A stretch of 64,000 bases of DNA from Chrysogorgia sp. JL179-B06 (Eukaryota; Cnidaria; Anthozoa; Scleralcyonacea; Chrysogorgiidae). A program made the translations under genes and the position numbers. Below, one piece after another: positions 21,230 to 33,059 of this stretch; the stretch's first letter is position 1; every line of letters starts with the position of its first letter. Location of the stretch: the NCBI GenBank assembly GCA_035772405.1, contig JAYKKM010000439.1, positions 2,704,501 through 2,768,500 on the forward strand, written 5' to 3'. The notes beneath the pieces are model-generated. The model worked only from the letters and a program-made list of their open reading frames with translations. It was not told where the DNA came from and did no database searches.

Positions 21230-21690
21230 CGGAACGTGTTCGGTTGTGATGTGATGCCACAACTAAACGTGTTTGCAGCTGACTACGTACATGCCCCTAG
21301 AGTTTCAAACAAACCGCCTGCGGGATTTTACCATCCTGGCACACTATGTATTTGTTGATCACAAATTACAAAAGGCTGTGTCGTTGTACGTAGATTTTAA
21401 ACGTTATCTCAATCAATATTTAACCGATTTCAAAAGACAGATTCTAAATACATAACATACGTGTTTTGTTTTGTTTGATTTTAACGAAAACAATGGCTTC
21501 GTTTAGTTTGATTTTATAAGTTTAGATTTATCAAAATAGATTTATCACTAGGTGAACGGAATACCCCAACAGGCTAGAAGCCCAATTATAGGGGTTCCGA
21601 GGGCCTACGATTTAAGGTCGTTATCCGAGAAGACCCGAAAGTCATACCAAAATCTGCCCTCGCAGGCCTCGCTTCAAAGATGCTTCAAAG
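21230..21690 (-). repeat. Inverted copy of the 7.7-8.5 kb repeat family
   Basis: 21340-21455 (TATTTGTTGATCACAAATTA, AAACGTTATCTC, TTTAACCGATTTC) is the reverse complement of the tandem-unit sequence near 7860-7950. 21560-21660 (GGTCGTTATCCGAGAAGACC) is the reverse complement of 8385-8490. The parts keep the same order, which shows they belong to one element rather than two independent repeats. Confidence 0.65.
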
Positions 21691-22198
21691 AATTCACAAA
21701 ATCGATGATGGACGATCATCAAAATATGCCTCAAGAGTCACGAGGCGGAATCTCTCTTACGTCACAAAACGTCATAAACATTTGCAAAATTCTGATTGTC
21801 ATGACTTTTGAGTGGTTTTGCCTACGTTATAAAGCCTAACGTTGCTTGTTGTCTCAACTACAAATGTGTTTAATTATAAGGCGCTTTTAAAACCCTTTAC
21901 TTACACGTCAAATAAAGGTTCAACAATAGCATAGCCATGGATAAATATTATTCGAAATGAGAATCGATGGATGTCGGTAGGCTAAAAAAAAATCTTGAGT
22001 GCCTAGCTCAAATTGACGGTGCGCGCCGCGATAGCCTTCCCCTACTGACTGGCTCCAAACAGACTTTGTCCAAAAAGACTTTGTCAAAGAAATATACTTG
22101 TCATAGCGTTTAAAAGGCATTTGCGCGCCGCGATAGCCTTCCCCTACTGGCTCCAGACAGGATTATCACTTATTTTTGTAATTTTGCACAATATCATG

Positions 22199-22247
22199 AC
22201 TGCCTTGGATTTCAAGGCAGCACTTCCCTTGCGATAGTAATTTCTAG
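22199..22247 (+). mobile_element. Helitron-type 3' terminus (hairpin plus CTAG)
   Basis: CTGCCTTG-GATTT-CAAGGCAG forms a perfect 8-bp stem at about 22199-22219. It is followed about 25 bp later by ATTTCTAG and then T. A 3' hairpin upstream of CTRR with a T-flank is the Helitron signature. The related sequence at 35463-35497 (GGCAGCATTTCC...ATAGTAATTTCTAG, T) shares the end. The 5' boundary was not found. Confidence 0.5.
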
Positions 22248-22828
22248 TATAAATTATAAACACTTTGTCAAAGAAATATACTTGTCATGCGCACCTATAA
22301 TTAATATTATTACCTTTTTTACATTTTAACTTATTTATAACAACCATGGGCTACCATTCTGGATTGTAGAGTCTGCACGCAGGCTAGGGCTACCCCCGGT
22401 AAACGAATCGGAGAAAAAACACCAGGAGAAAATAAAGCCGGAACAATTACGCGCGACCGCGACAATTTACCCGCGTAAGTAAAGAAGCGTTTGTCGCGTC
22501 ATAGAGTTTCGCGGGCAGATGGGGGTTGTATAACAAGATACTATACACTTATTAATCTCTGTAGATGTTGGCTGCGGAGAACATAATAATCAAGATAACA
22601 ATAACATAATAATCTTGGCAGTTTACCACCTTTTCACTTTGCTATATAATCATGATTATTACATGATTGAGTCGGTTTTCTTTGATGTACCGCGGGATGT
22701 ATATAGCATACATCCCTATGAATACTAATTAGATAAGAAACAAGAAAAAAATAGGAAAATATTTGTCCAAGGTGGAAAAATGGACAAAACTTCGTTAGAA
22801 AACCTCCTTAATCATGTAATAAGTCAGA

Positions 22829-22915
22829 TAAACACCTCGAACGTCGGGATGTATGCAATATACAGCCCTCGGACGCTGCGCGTCCTCGGGGTTAGTTCTC
22901 GGTGTTTATCTATTA
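22829..22915. repeat. Small foldback element
   Basis: AGATAAACACC and its reverse complement GGTGTTTATCT bracket about 65 bp. An inner hairpin (CCTCGGACGCTGCGCGTCC) and a repeated GGGATGTAT motif also occur just upstream at about 22693. It abuts a LINE fragment. Confidence 0.55.
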
Positions 22916-22917
22916 TG

Positions 22918-23566
22918 CTTTAATTCAACCCCACTTTAACTACTGTAGTGAGGTATGGGATACCCTTGGTGCGGGTCTTTTAAATAGATTGCAAAAATGC
23001 ACGAGTAGTCATGAATATGAGTAATGAAACTCCTGGTATAGAAGCGATAAACGCCTTAGGGTGGGAAACTCTTGAAATTCAACGAGCCAAATCAAAAGCA
23101 AAACAAATGTATAAAGTTCTAAATAATTTGGCTCCGAGTTCCCTTGCTAATCTTTTTATATGTAAAAGAAACATCACAGATCATGACCTTAGGGGCTCCT
23201 CTACCTCTCTGCAGCTACCTTTACCTAGAACTGAAAATCTTAAGAAAAGTTTTTGTTATGATGGAGCAAAACTGTGGAATTCTCTACCCGCAGATTTGCG
23301 TGAATCAAATTCATTACCAATATTCAAAAATGGAATCGACGCTCACAATTTTTAATACTATACAGACCTTTTAATTTAATATATTATATCGATTTGTATT
23401 TGTAGAACTAGCTTCTGTTTTTAATTAGTAAATAGTTCATTTTTTAATCAGTAAATGTATATATTTGAACAAATAATGTAATCCACACGCCCCTTGTGGA
23501 AACCAGCTTTTAAGTTGACGGGGCTAGCGTGTGATTTTAAATAAAGTTTACCTTACCTATCTATTA
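22918..23566 (+). pseudogene. LINE 3' fragment: ORF2 C-terminus and 3' UTR
   Basis: 22918-23000 reads FNYCSEVWDTLG, and then, after a frame change, 23011-23355 reads INALGWETLEIQRAKSKAKQ, LNNLAPSSL and KLWNSLPADLRES, ending in a stop. This is the conserved C-terminal end of L2/CR1/Jockey-like ORF2 proteins. The 3' UTR has a CCCCTTGTGGAAACCAG motif, TAAATAAAG, and a terminal ACCTTACC. A close relative of that 3' end is found inverted at about 61400-61470. It is 5'-truncated and inactive. Confidence 0.85.
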
Positions 23567-23619
23567 CTAACAGACTCGCAAACCTGAGGCTGATATAATT
23601 CTCGTGCCGTAAATGACGA

Positions 23620-24190
23620 ATGTATAATGTATAATGTACAACTCATCGCTTTACAATATATCACGTCTTAATGTTCTGTGTTCGACATGCACTTATAGCT
23701 CGCACTGCGGTAAATATACAGAAAGAAGCACAATACGTTAAATACAGGTCGTATTTCAACATTCCAGAGGAATTATAATGAAGTACATGTCTTTAGTGCA
23801 TATGCTTCCAGTTTTAAAATTATTAGCGCAGATGCGCACCTATTTTTCTATATCAACTCTTACAGAGCACAGTATACCTTGTGTTTCCGACGTTGCTACT
23901 TCTATTTAACTGGAAATTTCCCAGCCATGAAGGTTTATATTTCACAAAACGTCTACCAACGTTTTGCATGTTGTAGGCTACCGCAGTCTGCCACCAAGAA
24001 TCCAGGGAGTCAGCAGAAAAGTTTCAATCTTCTGAATTGTGTTGTGAACACTGACCAAGTCAAGTGTTTTTCAATTCGAGCACAGTATATTAATGTAGTG
24101 TGCGTAGATTCTACGTGCTGGGTCTCTGTAAAGAACGGAAACCGAAAGTCGAAACGACCGAAACCCGGCGGAAATCGTCGAAATATGCAT
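23620..24190 (+). repeat. Dispersed repeat R1, uninterrupted copy
   Basis: 23850-24005 is about 97% identical to 57355-57512 (TACAGAGCACAGTATACCTT, TTTCCCAGCCATGAAGG, CTACCGCAGTCTGCCACC). Parts of 23690-23850 match 56985-57350. The 57-kb copy carries two insertions, so this copy shows the pre-insertion state. The open frame at 23879-24193 is not conserved in the other copy. Confidence 0.75.
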
Positions 24191-25420
24191 TGAAAAATCT
24201 CGTTTATGTCACACGCTTATTTGTCACGAATCACGATTCATTGACACTGCTCGTTGTAATATTTTAAAGTTCCAGTAATGAAAGTGTGGCTACCCGCTCG
24301 ATTATATCACAATTGCCAAAGGAGCAGTGGTACGAGGTTGGAGCAGTGTTCAGGATCAGGCATGCCACGTATCAATTAAGGCGATTTAATGTTAAAATAA
24401 AATTCAATATGACCATTTGAACACAATACATCTAATCATTTATTCGAAACGAGCAAGCCTCGCGAAGTTATAAATTTGCCATTTAAGCGACACGCGACAC
24501 GCTGCAGAACTTTTATCACGTGTTATGTGTTCCAACTATAGTATCCAACGCTGTGAGTTGAACGATATTTTGTTCTGCCTTTGAATATGCAACCTTATTT
24601 CAGTGAGGAAGTATTAATTCTTGACAAGGTAAGATGACTAAGATAGTTATGTTTACTTAATTTTTCTTGTTAAACGCTCACCAAACGGAAATATGGCTCA
24701 GTGACTGTGAGGTATCTGCGATTTCTTGTCATCACAGTAGCACATCAAATTGTTTTGTTTGTTGTTGGTGCGAGTTTAGTCATTATTTCTCACAGGAGCC
24801 GATCGGTATTCTGAACAATACAAACGAAGGCAAACCTAGCGAAGTCGTGGTGCTCGCTAAAAACAATACAAACGAAGGTATAATTTGTGTGACTGTCGAC
24901 AACATAAAGACCTTGAAGTTAAAATATAACTGAACATTTTGCCTAAATGGAAGTGATAATTGAGCAATATCGTGTCACAATTGGTGCACACAATAATGTA
25001 AGAATCAAACCGTAGACTTCAACACCACTTGAAGATATAAACTTTTGTGAAACAATGTTAATGTTTATATTTCAGCTGGTAATAATGATTATGGTATTAC
25101 TAATATTGGTACGGATATTTTACCTCCGTGTTTTTTATATTTGCCAACAAAGAGATTGACAGAACAATGTCACAGTTTAAGCAGGGGCCACGGAACACAG
25201 GGGCTAGGGCCCTCCCCCCCCACACTTTTTTGCTGATTATTTTATACATGTCCAATACTATCGAATAGATTCCATTCGTACGATTCGTACTATTCGTGAA
25301 ACCGTAACTTTATACCGCGTGATACTAAGTAGGAAGTAAGGGCATACACTCGTCGAATCGTTCCATTTCACCGATTCGTCCAATCGTGACGACTGGTAAC
25401 ATAATTAGTAACTTCACACC
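24191..25420. other. Intergenic, one unrecognised open frame
   Basis: 24667-24933 encodes 88 residues with two NNTNEG motifs (GILNNTNEGKPSEV, AKNNTNEG). These come from a short direct DNA repeat (AACAATACAAACGAAGG). I do not recognise it and see no splice or promoter evidence. The rest is AT-rich. Confidence 0.3.
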
Positions 25421-25424
25421 GCCT

Positions 25425-25690
25425 TGTTGCCAACATATCACTATCATATATGTTATTGCTTCGTTCTATTTATAAACCACGCCGCAAGCGTGCCTCAGCG
25501 GCGGTCATATTCAGAGTCATTCAGCGGCGGTCGTCTTCAGAGTCATCCTTGACGACTCTGAAGATGACCGCCGCTGAGGTAGTCTGCGCCCGCTTCCTGT
25601 ATAATATTTGTAGCACTTATTCCCAACATATCACTATCATATATGTTATTGCTTCGTTCTATTTATAAACCACGCAGCAACATGTGTATA
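25425..25690. repeat. Direct repeats flanking a 27-bp-arm hairpin
   Basis: About 55 bp (CAACATATCACTATCATATA, GTTATTGCTTCGTTCTATTT, ATAAACCACGC) occurs at 25430-25485 and again at 25625-25678. Between them (about 25522-25578) is a near-perfect hairpin with arms around CAGCGGCGGTCGTCTTCAGA and a 3-base loop. A partial extra arm lies at about 25498. This looks like an insertion flanked by a long duplication, or a tandem repeat. Confidence 0.7.
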
Positions 25691-26450
25691 TATCACTTAT
25701 TGCCAATATATCATCATCAATTAATATTCATCACTTTTAGTGATCATGAGCCGATCATTTACCGATCCCATAAATTTCGATACGATTTACTATCTGATCG
25801 ACCGATTTATCGGTGGTTACCGATATATTGGTCACCATAAATTCTTAACAGTTGAATTTGGGGCCAAACTTCACTTCGCATTAAGGCCCCATCTACACGA
25901 TACGATTTGTCGTATACGATTGTCATCTTGGTGTATGTGATCAAACTGTATGTTTGCGTCGGTTCGAAGGGCGGATGAGCTGGGGTGTCAATGCAATCTG
26001 ACTATTTGAGACTGTTGCTCACATGTCTCTGGCTTTTAAAATGCGTTCAACTACAATCGCGTAATTTTATAAAGAAAAAAACAACAACATTCTAAATTTT
26101 CCAGAATGAAAATACACTTGCAACGTTCTACTTCTAGAAGATATTGTATATTATTGGGCAAAGATGTGTCGGTAACTACCAATGACGAAAGTCGCAACTA
26201 AAAAAAATGTCTCACCTATAACGAGAAATATGTCATGCGCCACATCAAATTCATTGTGGAAGAATATATCTGTCGCGTTTTTCTTGACAAACAAAAGGAA
26301 ATGTCACAAGTAGAAAAGCGATAATGATATTATATCGGGACCGCCGATATATGCCGATATATGTTGACGCGATCGGCCGATAACCGATCAGTCTGAATGT
26401 TGTCGGTTATCGGCTTCTATCGATTAATTTCCGATTATCTGCTCATCCCT
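25691..26450. other. Intergenic, no gene seen
   Basis: AT-rich. 26330-26450 has several imperfect CCGATATATGCCGATA and CGGTTATCGG motifs (short degenerate tandem). The 25740-25940 frame is not convincing. Confidence 0.35.
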
Positions 26451-26479
26451 AATTACTTTCACAAGCGCAGTCTAGGAGT

Positions 26480-26695
26480 TCTTATCAGAAGTGAAATGCT
26501 GCCTCTGGACTGACACAGTTCATGGTACGAGGTTGGAGCAGTGTTCAGGATCACTGAGTGATCAGGCATGCCAGCAGAATGATGCCAGAAATGTCTATAT
26601 ATCAGAAGTGAAATGCTGCCTCTGGACTGACAGGAGCAGTTCATGGTACGGGCATGCCAGCAGAATGATGCCAGAAATTTCTATAGCATATAGAG
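26480..26695 (+). repeat. Minisatellite, about two ~115-bp units
   Basis: ATCAGAAGTGAAATGCTGCC, TCTGGACTGACA, GTTCATGGTACG and GGCATGCCAGCAGAATGATG recur in order. A single related stretch is at 24325-24365 (GGTACGAGGTTGGAGCAGTG). Confidence 0.8.
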
Positions 26696-26698
26696 GAT

Positions 26699-26828
26699 AA
26701 AATAGACTGTAGAATCTACACCACATATCAAGGCGGTCATATAGCCTTGTAATATTAAAATAACATTCGGTAATCATATATGGCGCGTTTATGTCAAAAT
26801 TCAATGTTTGAACGCCATACATGCATCT
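26699..26828 (+). repeat. Direct repeat A, copy 1
   Basis: About 125 bp (AATAGACTGTAG, TACACCACATATCAAGGC, TGTTTGAACGCCATACAT) matches 27849-27973 in the same orientation, 1150 bp apart. It marks the left side of the satellite island. Confidence 0.85.
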
Positions 26829-26872
26829 AATTCGAACAACATTTACTCGAAAGAGCAAGCCATAAATTTTCC

Positions 26873-27243
26873 ATGATCAAGCGACCCTTCTGCCAAATCG
26901 AACTTCACGTTTGTAATATTTGCTGGCGGTCGTGCGGTCATATTTCAAATCAAACAAACGAACGGGAATAGGCGTTAACTCGGACTACAGGCTACTTGGG
27001 CTTGTGTATGACTGTATGTAAAAGTACGCAGCCGGCAGCACAACGTATGAATATACCGCAATTTGAAAGGCAACGAATGACGCGGAATGAGGCTATGAGC
27101 TATGTTTATATTGAAGTAAAAGCTAATATATTGTAAGCAATGATAGTATTAAATTTGGACAATTGGATATCTAAATGTAAACAATGTCGAACTGCGAACT
27201 ATGTTGAACCGTGTAGCTTTGTTTTTTCAATAGAAACTAATGT
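26873..27243 (+). repeat. Island inverted repeat B, left arm
   Basis: The 371-bp arm is about 95% identical to the reverse complement of 33608-33968. It begins ATGATCAAGCGAC and ends AGAAACTAATGT. The arms enclose about 6.4 kb containing the satellite array. No coding signal. Confidence 0.9.
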
Positions 27244-27520
27244 CACATCCACTTTAAGTTGTGCAGCAGCTACAGGCATGTAAAAGTACTTTTAAAATTT
27301 AAATGAGCGCTCTGTGGAAATCCCGCGCTTGACGAATGACATATCACGAATATCAAGGCATGTTCGATATTGTGCTTTTTTAAAAACAACTAAGTAAGGT
27401 AGCACAATAACGTTTACGTATATTGTAGACAGATAAATTATCTTTGTTTTAAGGTATAAGAGAGCTTGTAGAGTTGATTATTTGTCAAGAAAACGTTCGA
27501 CGTATTTGCGTTAAATTACG

Positions 27521-27763
27521 ATGCTGTTTTTGAAGATGGCGGCCAAATTATATTTTAATTTCGTCGTCAATATGAAAGTACTGAAGCCGTCGATTAAGGA
27601 CGATACAAATAAGAAACATACAGCGATTGCGTTTGTTATCGAAATATCGGGTAATCGGGATTCTTGTCCACAGGCTCTCAAATACTCTCGAATTTCGGCA
27701 GTTCACAAGCAAGCGAAAACAGACAAAACAGCGGAGTCGATTTTAGTGTCAACTATTCGATAA
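27521..27763 (+). CDS. Hypothetical 80-residue protein
   Basis: A complete frame from ATG to TAA, basic and Lys-rich in the middle (KPSIKDDTNKKHTAIAFVIE). I recognise no domain. It lies in the only unique sequence between arm B and the satellite array. An in-frame second ATG follows within six codons. With no second copy, splice site or promoter it may be chance. Confidence 0.2.
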   Translation: MLFLKMAAKLYFNFVVNMKVLKPSIKDDTNKKHTAIAFVIEISGNRDSCPQALKYSRISAVHKQAKTDKTAESILVSTIR

Positions 27764-27848
27764 CTGGTTATTATTACCGTGAAAGCAGGCGGAGAAGCAA
27801 TCTTTCTGTAGTTTGGGAAGACCGAGGGGAAGACACCTGAGGGGAGGC

Positions 27849-27973
27849 AGCAAATAGACTGTAGATGATCTACACCACATATCAAGGCGATCATATAGCC
27901 TTGTAATATTAAAATATAACGTACGGTAATCATATGGCGCGTTTATGTCAAAATTCAATGTTTGAACGCCATA
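27849..27973 (+). repeat. Direct repeat A, copy 2
   Basis: Second copy of 26699-26828 with short indels. It runs directly into GGTGAGATTGGTAACC and the terminal inverted repeat at 28003. Confidence 0.85.
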
Positions 27974-28002
27974 CATCTAATTTGGTGAGATTGGTAACCG
28001 AG

Positions 28003-28029
28003 TAAGGCGCGGTATTGCAGAATAGACAG
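28003..28029 (+). repeat. 27-bp terminal inverted repeat of the satellite unit, left
   Basis: Starts TAAGGCGCGGTATTGCAGAA. The reverse complement is at 33476-33502 with one mismatch. The two enclose all satellite copies and the Penelope-like fragment. No clear target duplication flanks them. Confidence 0.8.
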
Positions 28030-28129
28030 TTTAGACATAAGAAGTATATTGTGTATATTTATACAGTGTATACCGTATATAATGTATAGTTATACTGAGT
28101 AGACAGGTGGCGTATATTCTGTCAATTCT

Positions 28130-31100
28130 CCATTGCTTATTATACACTATATACGTCTAATAGACGTCTAGTGTATATTAACGTCTATTGTGTCTATTTA
28201 CACACTTGTATACATAAACTGTGAGTGTCTATTGTGTATATTGTGTATATTAGCGTCTAATTATACACTATATACGTCTAATAGACGTCTAGTGTATATT
28301 AACGTCTATTGTGTCTATTTACACACTTGTATACATAAACTGTGAGTGTCTATTGTGTATATTGTGTATATTAACGTCTAATTATACACTATATACGTCT
28401 AATAGACGTCTAGTGTATATTAACGTCTATTGTGTCTATTTACACACTTATATACATAAACTGTGAGTGTCTATTGTGTATATTGTGTATATTAGCGTCT
28501 AATTATACACTATATACGTCTAATAGACGTCTAGTGTATATTAACGTCTATTGTGTCTATTTACACACTTGTATACATAAACTGTGAGTGTATATTGTGT
28601 ATATTGTGTATATTAGCGTCTAATTATACACTATATACGTCTAATAGACGTCTAGTGTATATTAACGTCTATTGTGTCTATTTACACACTTGTATACATA
28701 AACTGTGAGTGTCTATTGTGTATATTGTGTATATTAACGTCTAATTATACACTATATACGTCTAATAGACGTCTAGTGTATATTAACGTCCATTGTGTCT
28801 ATTTACACACTTATATACATAAACTGTGAGTGTCTATTGTGTATATTGTGTATATTAGCGTCTAATTATACACTATATACGTCTAATAGACGTCTAGTGT
28901 ATATTAAGGTCTATTGTGTCTATTTACACACTTGTATACATAAACTGTGAGTGTCTATTGTGTATATTGTGTATATTAGCGTCTAATTATACACTATACA
29001 CGTCTAATAGACGTCTAGTGTATATTAACGTCTATTGTGTCTATTTACACACTTGTATACATAAACTGTGAGTGTCTATTGTGTATATTGTGTATATTAG
29101 CGTCTAATTATACACTATATACGTCTAATAGACGTCTAGTGTATATTAACGTCTATTGTGTCTATTTACACACTTATACATAAACTGTGAGTGTATATTG
29201 TGTATATTGTGTATATTAGCGTCTAATTATACACTATATACGTCTAATAGACTCTAGTGTATATTAACGTCTATTGTGTCTATTTACACACTTATATACA
29301 TAAACTGTGAGTGTCTATTGTGTATATTGTGTATATTAGCGTCTAATTATACACTATATACGTCTAATAGACGTCTAGTGTATATTAACGTCTATTGTGT
29401 CTATTTACACACTTGTATACATAAACTGTGAGTGTATATTGTGTATATTGTGTATATTAGCGTCTAATTATACACTATATACGTCTAATAGACGTCTAGT
29501 GTATATTAACGTCTATTGTGTCTATTTACACACTTGTATACATAAACTGTGAGTGTCTATTGTGTATATTGTGTATATTAACGTCTAATTATACACTATA
29601 TACGTCTAATAGACGTCTAGTGTATATTAACGTCTATTTACACACTTATATACATAAACTGTGAGTGTCTATTGTGTATATTGTGTATATTAGCGTCTAA
29701 TTATACACTATATACGTCTAATAGACGTCTAGTGTATATTAAGGTCTATTGTGTCTATTTACACACTTGTATACATAAACTGTGAGTGTCTATTGTGTAT
29801 ATTGTGTATATTAGCGTCTAATTATACACTATAGACGTCTAATAGACGTCTAGTGTATATTAACGTCTATTGTGTCTATTTACACACTTATATACATAAA
29901 CTGTGAGTGTCTATTGTGTATATTGTGTATATTAGCGTCTAATTATACACTATATACGTCTAATAGACGTCTAGTGTATATTAACGTCTATTGTGTCTAT
30001 TTACACACTTATACATAAACTGTGAGTGTCTATTGTGTATATTAGCGTCTAATTATACACTATATACGTCTAATAGACGTCTAGTGTATATTAAGGTCTA
30101 TTGTGTCTATTTACACACTTGTATACATAAACTGTGAGTGTCTATTGTGTATATTGTGTATATTAGCGTCTAATTATACACTATATACGTCTAATAGACG
30201 TCTAGTGTATATTAAGGTCTATTGTGTCTATTTACACTTACACACTTGTATACATAAACTGTGAGTGTCTATTGTGTATATTGTGTATATTAGCGTCTAA
30301 TTATACACTATATACGTCTAATAGACGTCTAGTGTATATTAAGGTCTATTGTGTCTATTTACACACTTGTATACATAAACTGTGAGTGTCTATTGTGTAT
30401 ATTGTGTATATTAGCGTCTAATTATACACTATATACGTCTAATAGACGTCTAGTGTATATTAAGGTCTATTGTGTCTATTTACACACTTATACATAAACT
30501 GTGAGTGTCTATTGTGTATATTGTGTATATTAACGTCTAATTATACACTATATACGTCTAATAGACGTCTAGTGTATATTAAGGTCTATTGTGTCTATTT
30601 ACACACTTATATACATAAACTGTGAGTGTCTATTGTGTATATTGTGTATATTAGCGTCTAATTATACACTATATACGTCTAATAGACGTCTAGTGTATAT
30701 TAACGTCTATTGTGTCTATTTATACACACTTGTATACATAAACTGTGAGTGTCTATTGTGTATATTGTGTATATTAGCGTCTAATTATACACTATATACG
30801 TCTAATAGACGTCTAGTGTATATTAACGACTATTGTGTCTATTTACACACTTATATACATAAACTGTGAGTGTCTATTGTGTATATTGTGTATATTAGCG
30901 TCTAATTATACACTATATACGTCTAATAGACGTCTAGTGTATATTAAGGTCTATTGTGTCTATTTACACACTTATACATAAACTGTGAGTGTCTATTGTG
31001 TATATTGTGTATATTAACGTCTAATTATACACTATATACGTCTAATAGACGTCTAGTGTATATTAAGGTCTATTGTGTCTATTTACACACTTATATACAT

Positions 31101-31915
31101 AAACTGTGAGTGTCTATTGTGTATATTGTGTATATTAGCGTCTAATTATACACTATATACGTCTAATAGACGTCTAGTGTATATTAACGTCTATTGTGTC
31201 TATTTATACACACTTGTATACATAAACTGTGAGTGTCTATTGTGTATATTGTGTATATTAGCGTCTAATTATACACTATATACGTCTAATAGACGTCTAG
31301 TGTATATTAACGACTATTGTGTCTATTTACACACTTATATACATAAACTGTGAGTGTCTATTGTGTATATTGTGTATATTAGCGTCTAATTATACACTAT
31401 ATACGTCTAATAGACGTCTAGTGTATATTAACGTCTATTGTGTCTATTTACACACTTATACATAAACTGTGAGTGTCTATTGTGTATATTGTGTATATTA
31501 GCGTCTAATTATACACTATATACGTCTAATAGACGTCTAGTGTGTATTAACGTCTATTGTGTCTATTTACACACTTGTATACATAAACTGTGAGTGTCTA
31601 TTGTGTATATTGTGTATATTAGCGTCTAATTATACACTATATACGTCTAATAGACGTCTAGTGTATATTAACGTCTATTGTGTCTATTTACACACTTATA
31701 CATAAACTGTGAGTGTATATTGTGTATATTGTGTATATTAGCGTCTAATTATACACTATATACGTCTAATAGACGTCTAGTGTATATTAACGTCTATTGT
31801 GTCTATTTACACACTTGTAGTTGTATACATAAACTGTGAGTGTCTATTGTGTATATTGTTTAATATTAGCGTCTAATTATATACACTATATACGTCTAAT
31901 GGACGTCTAGTCACA
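28130..31915. repeat. 120-bp satellite array, about 32 copies
   Basis: Head-to-tail units of 112-125 bp. Each contains ATACACTATATACGTCTAAT, the odd palindrome ACGTCTAATAGACGT, CTATTGTGTCTATTTACACA and ATAAACTGTGAGTGT. Units differ by few substitutions (AACGTCT/AAGGTCT, CTTGTATAC/CTTATACATA). A 4-unit, 484-bp higher-order duplication is visible: 30591-30869 is identical to 31075-31353. AT content is very high. Open frames of 92 residues inside it repeat identically and are by-products. Confidence 0.98.
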
Positions 31916-31919
31916 AACA

Positions 31920-32130
31920 CTATGTGAATGTAGCAGCGTAGTCAGTAATATAGTTAACGTAGTTTTGAAATAGAACGAGGCAACAACATATGATACTGTT
32001 CCATTCAATAGCGATATGTTGCGTATTTTTGAAATAGACTACGGCTATAATATTGTTTAACTCAATAGAGAAATGTTGCGTGGTTTTGGGATAGAACGAG
32101 GCAACAACTTATAATATTGTTTCATTCAAT

Positions 32131-32135
<5 letters not shown>
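31920..32135 (+). repeat. ~90-bp repeat D, left cluster
   Basis: Two to three units with GTTGCGTGGTTTTGG, ATAGAACGAGGCAACAAC and ATATTGTTTCATTCAATA. Further units are at 32925-33035. They bracket the Penelope-like fragment together with (TA)n tracts (about 32140-32166 and 32806-32842). Confidence 0.75.
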
Positions 32136-32170
<35 letters not shown>

Positions 32171-32189
32171 ATTGTTTGCTGTTACTAAT

Positions 32190-32765
32190 AGTTTCACGCC
32201 CGTAGACGATCTTCAGACAACTGAAAGAAAATTCGTCTTGATTGTCCTGTTATAACGGTGGTTACATGTGGCGACGTCATTGCGGTCCATTTCAAGTTGC
32301 GTGGTCTGTGTTTGTTTCGGTGACGGCATTTTGAAAATATTTCGGATCTTTTGTTTCGGAGGTGGTTTGGGTCGGCTTTCATAATACACAATTTTTCTTC
32401 CAGGCGTGCAAATTACATCGTTTATCCCCACTGCTGTATGATTTCGCGCAATTCAAAATTGACCCTTCACCATGCATGTAGTCGCGTTTCTCCATCTTCA
32501 ATTTCCAAATGTAACTTGATATATAAGTTCCTTTAAATATACAGCATCACGGATTGATTTGGTATGGTTGTTGTAACAGGTCTTAAAAGAGGTTGCAGTC
32601 ATGCCAATGTATTTTTTGGTCGTCATGTCATTGGCTGTGGTCACTTCGGCTTGATAAATCAAATTTGCGGTAAGGCACCGCAGCTTCCTTCTAGGGGACA
32701 GCTATCCTTCGTTCGGCAATCGCACTTGGGTTTGTCGGAGATGGCGTTGATATATGTTGTTTAGT
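32190..32765 (-). pseudogene. Penelope-like element C-terminus with GIY-YIG endonuclease remnant
   Basis: Minus-strand reading from about 32750: SDKPKCDCRTKDSCPLEGSC. After a frameshift it reads NLIYQAEVTT, then KKYIGMTATSFKTCYNNHTK (the YIG half of GIY-YIG). Then come SSYIWKLKMEKRDY, AKSYSSGDKRCNLHAWKK and, after another shift, MKADPNHLRNKRSEIFSKCR. This order (Cys-rich linker, GIY-YIG, IWxLK, CNL, LNKRSE end) is that of EN-bearing Penelope-like retroelements. At least two frameshifts make it inactive. The reverse transcriptase part is absent. It is embedded between satellite arrays and flanked by (TA)n on both sides. Confidence 0.8.
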
Positions 32766-32804
32766 TTCGAAAAGATACGAGCGTATATAATTACATCATT
32801 ATTC

Positions 32805-32844
<40 letters not shown>

Positions 32845-33059
32845 CAAGTAATATTTGGCATTTCACTCGATCAAACTACATGTTCTCAGGATTTATGGTG
32901 AAGGAAAATATATATTATATATAGCGATATGTTGCGTGGTTTTATAATAGAACGAGGCAGCGTAGTCAGTATAGTTGGCGTGGTTTTGGAATAGAACGAG
33001 GCAATAACATATAATATTGTTTCATTCAATACATTTATATATATATATATATATATATA

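Noticed and set aside
30591..31353. Two identical 92-residue open frames
   Set aside because: They are read-through of satellite units in a 484-bp block duplication; the peptide is just the repeat translated.
28132..31915. Regularly spaced repeats that could be mistaken for a CRISPR array
   Set aside because: The whole 120-bp unit is conserved with no variable spacers, and the context is a eukaryotic genome. It is a satellite.
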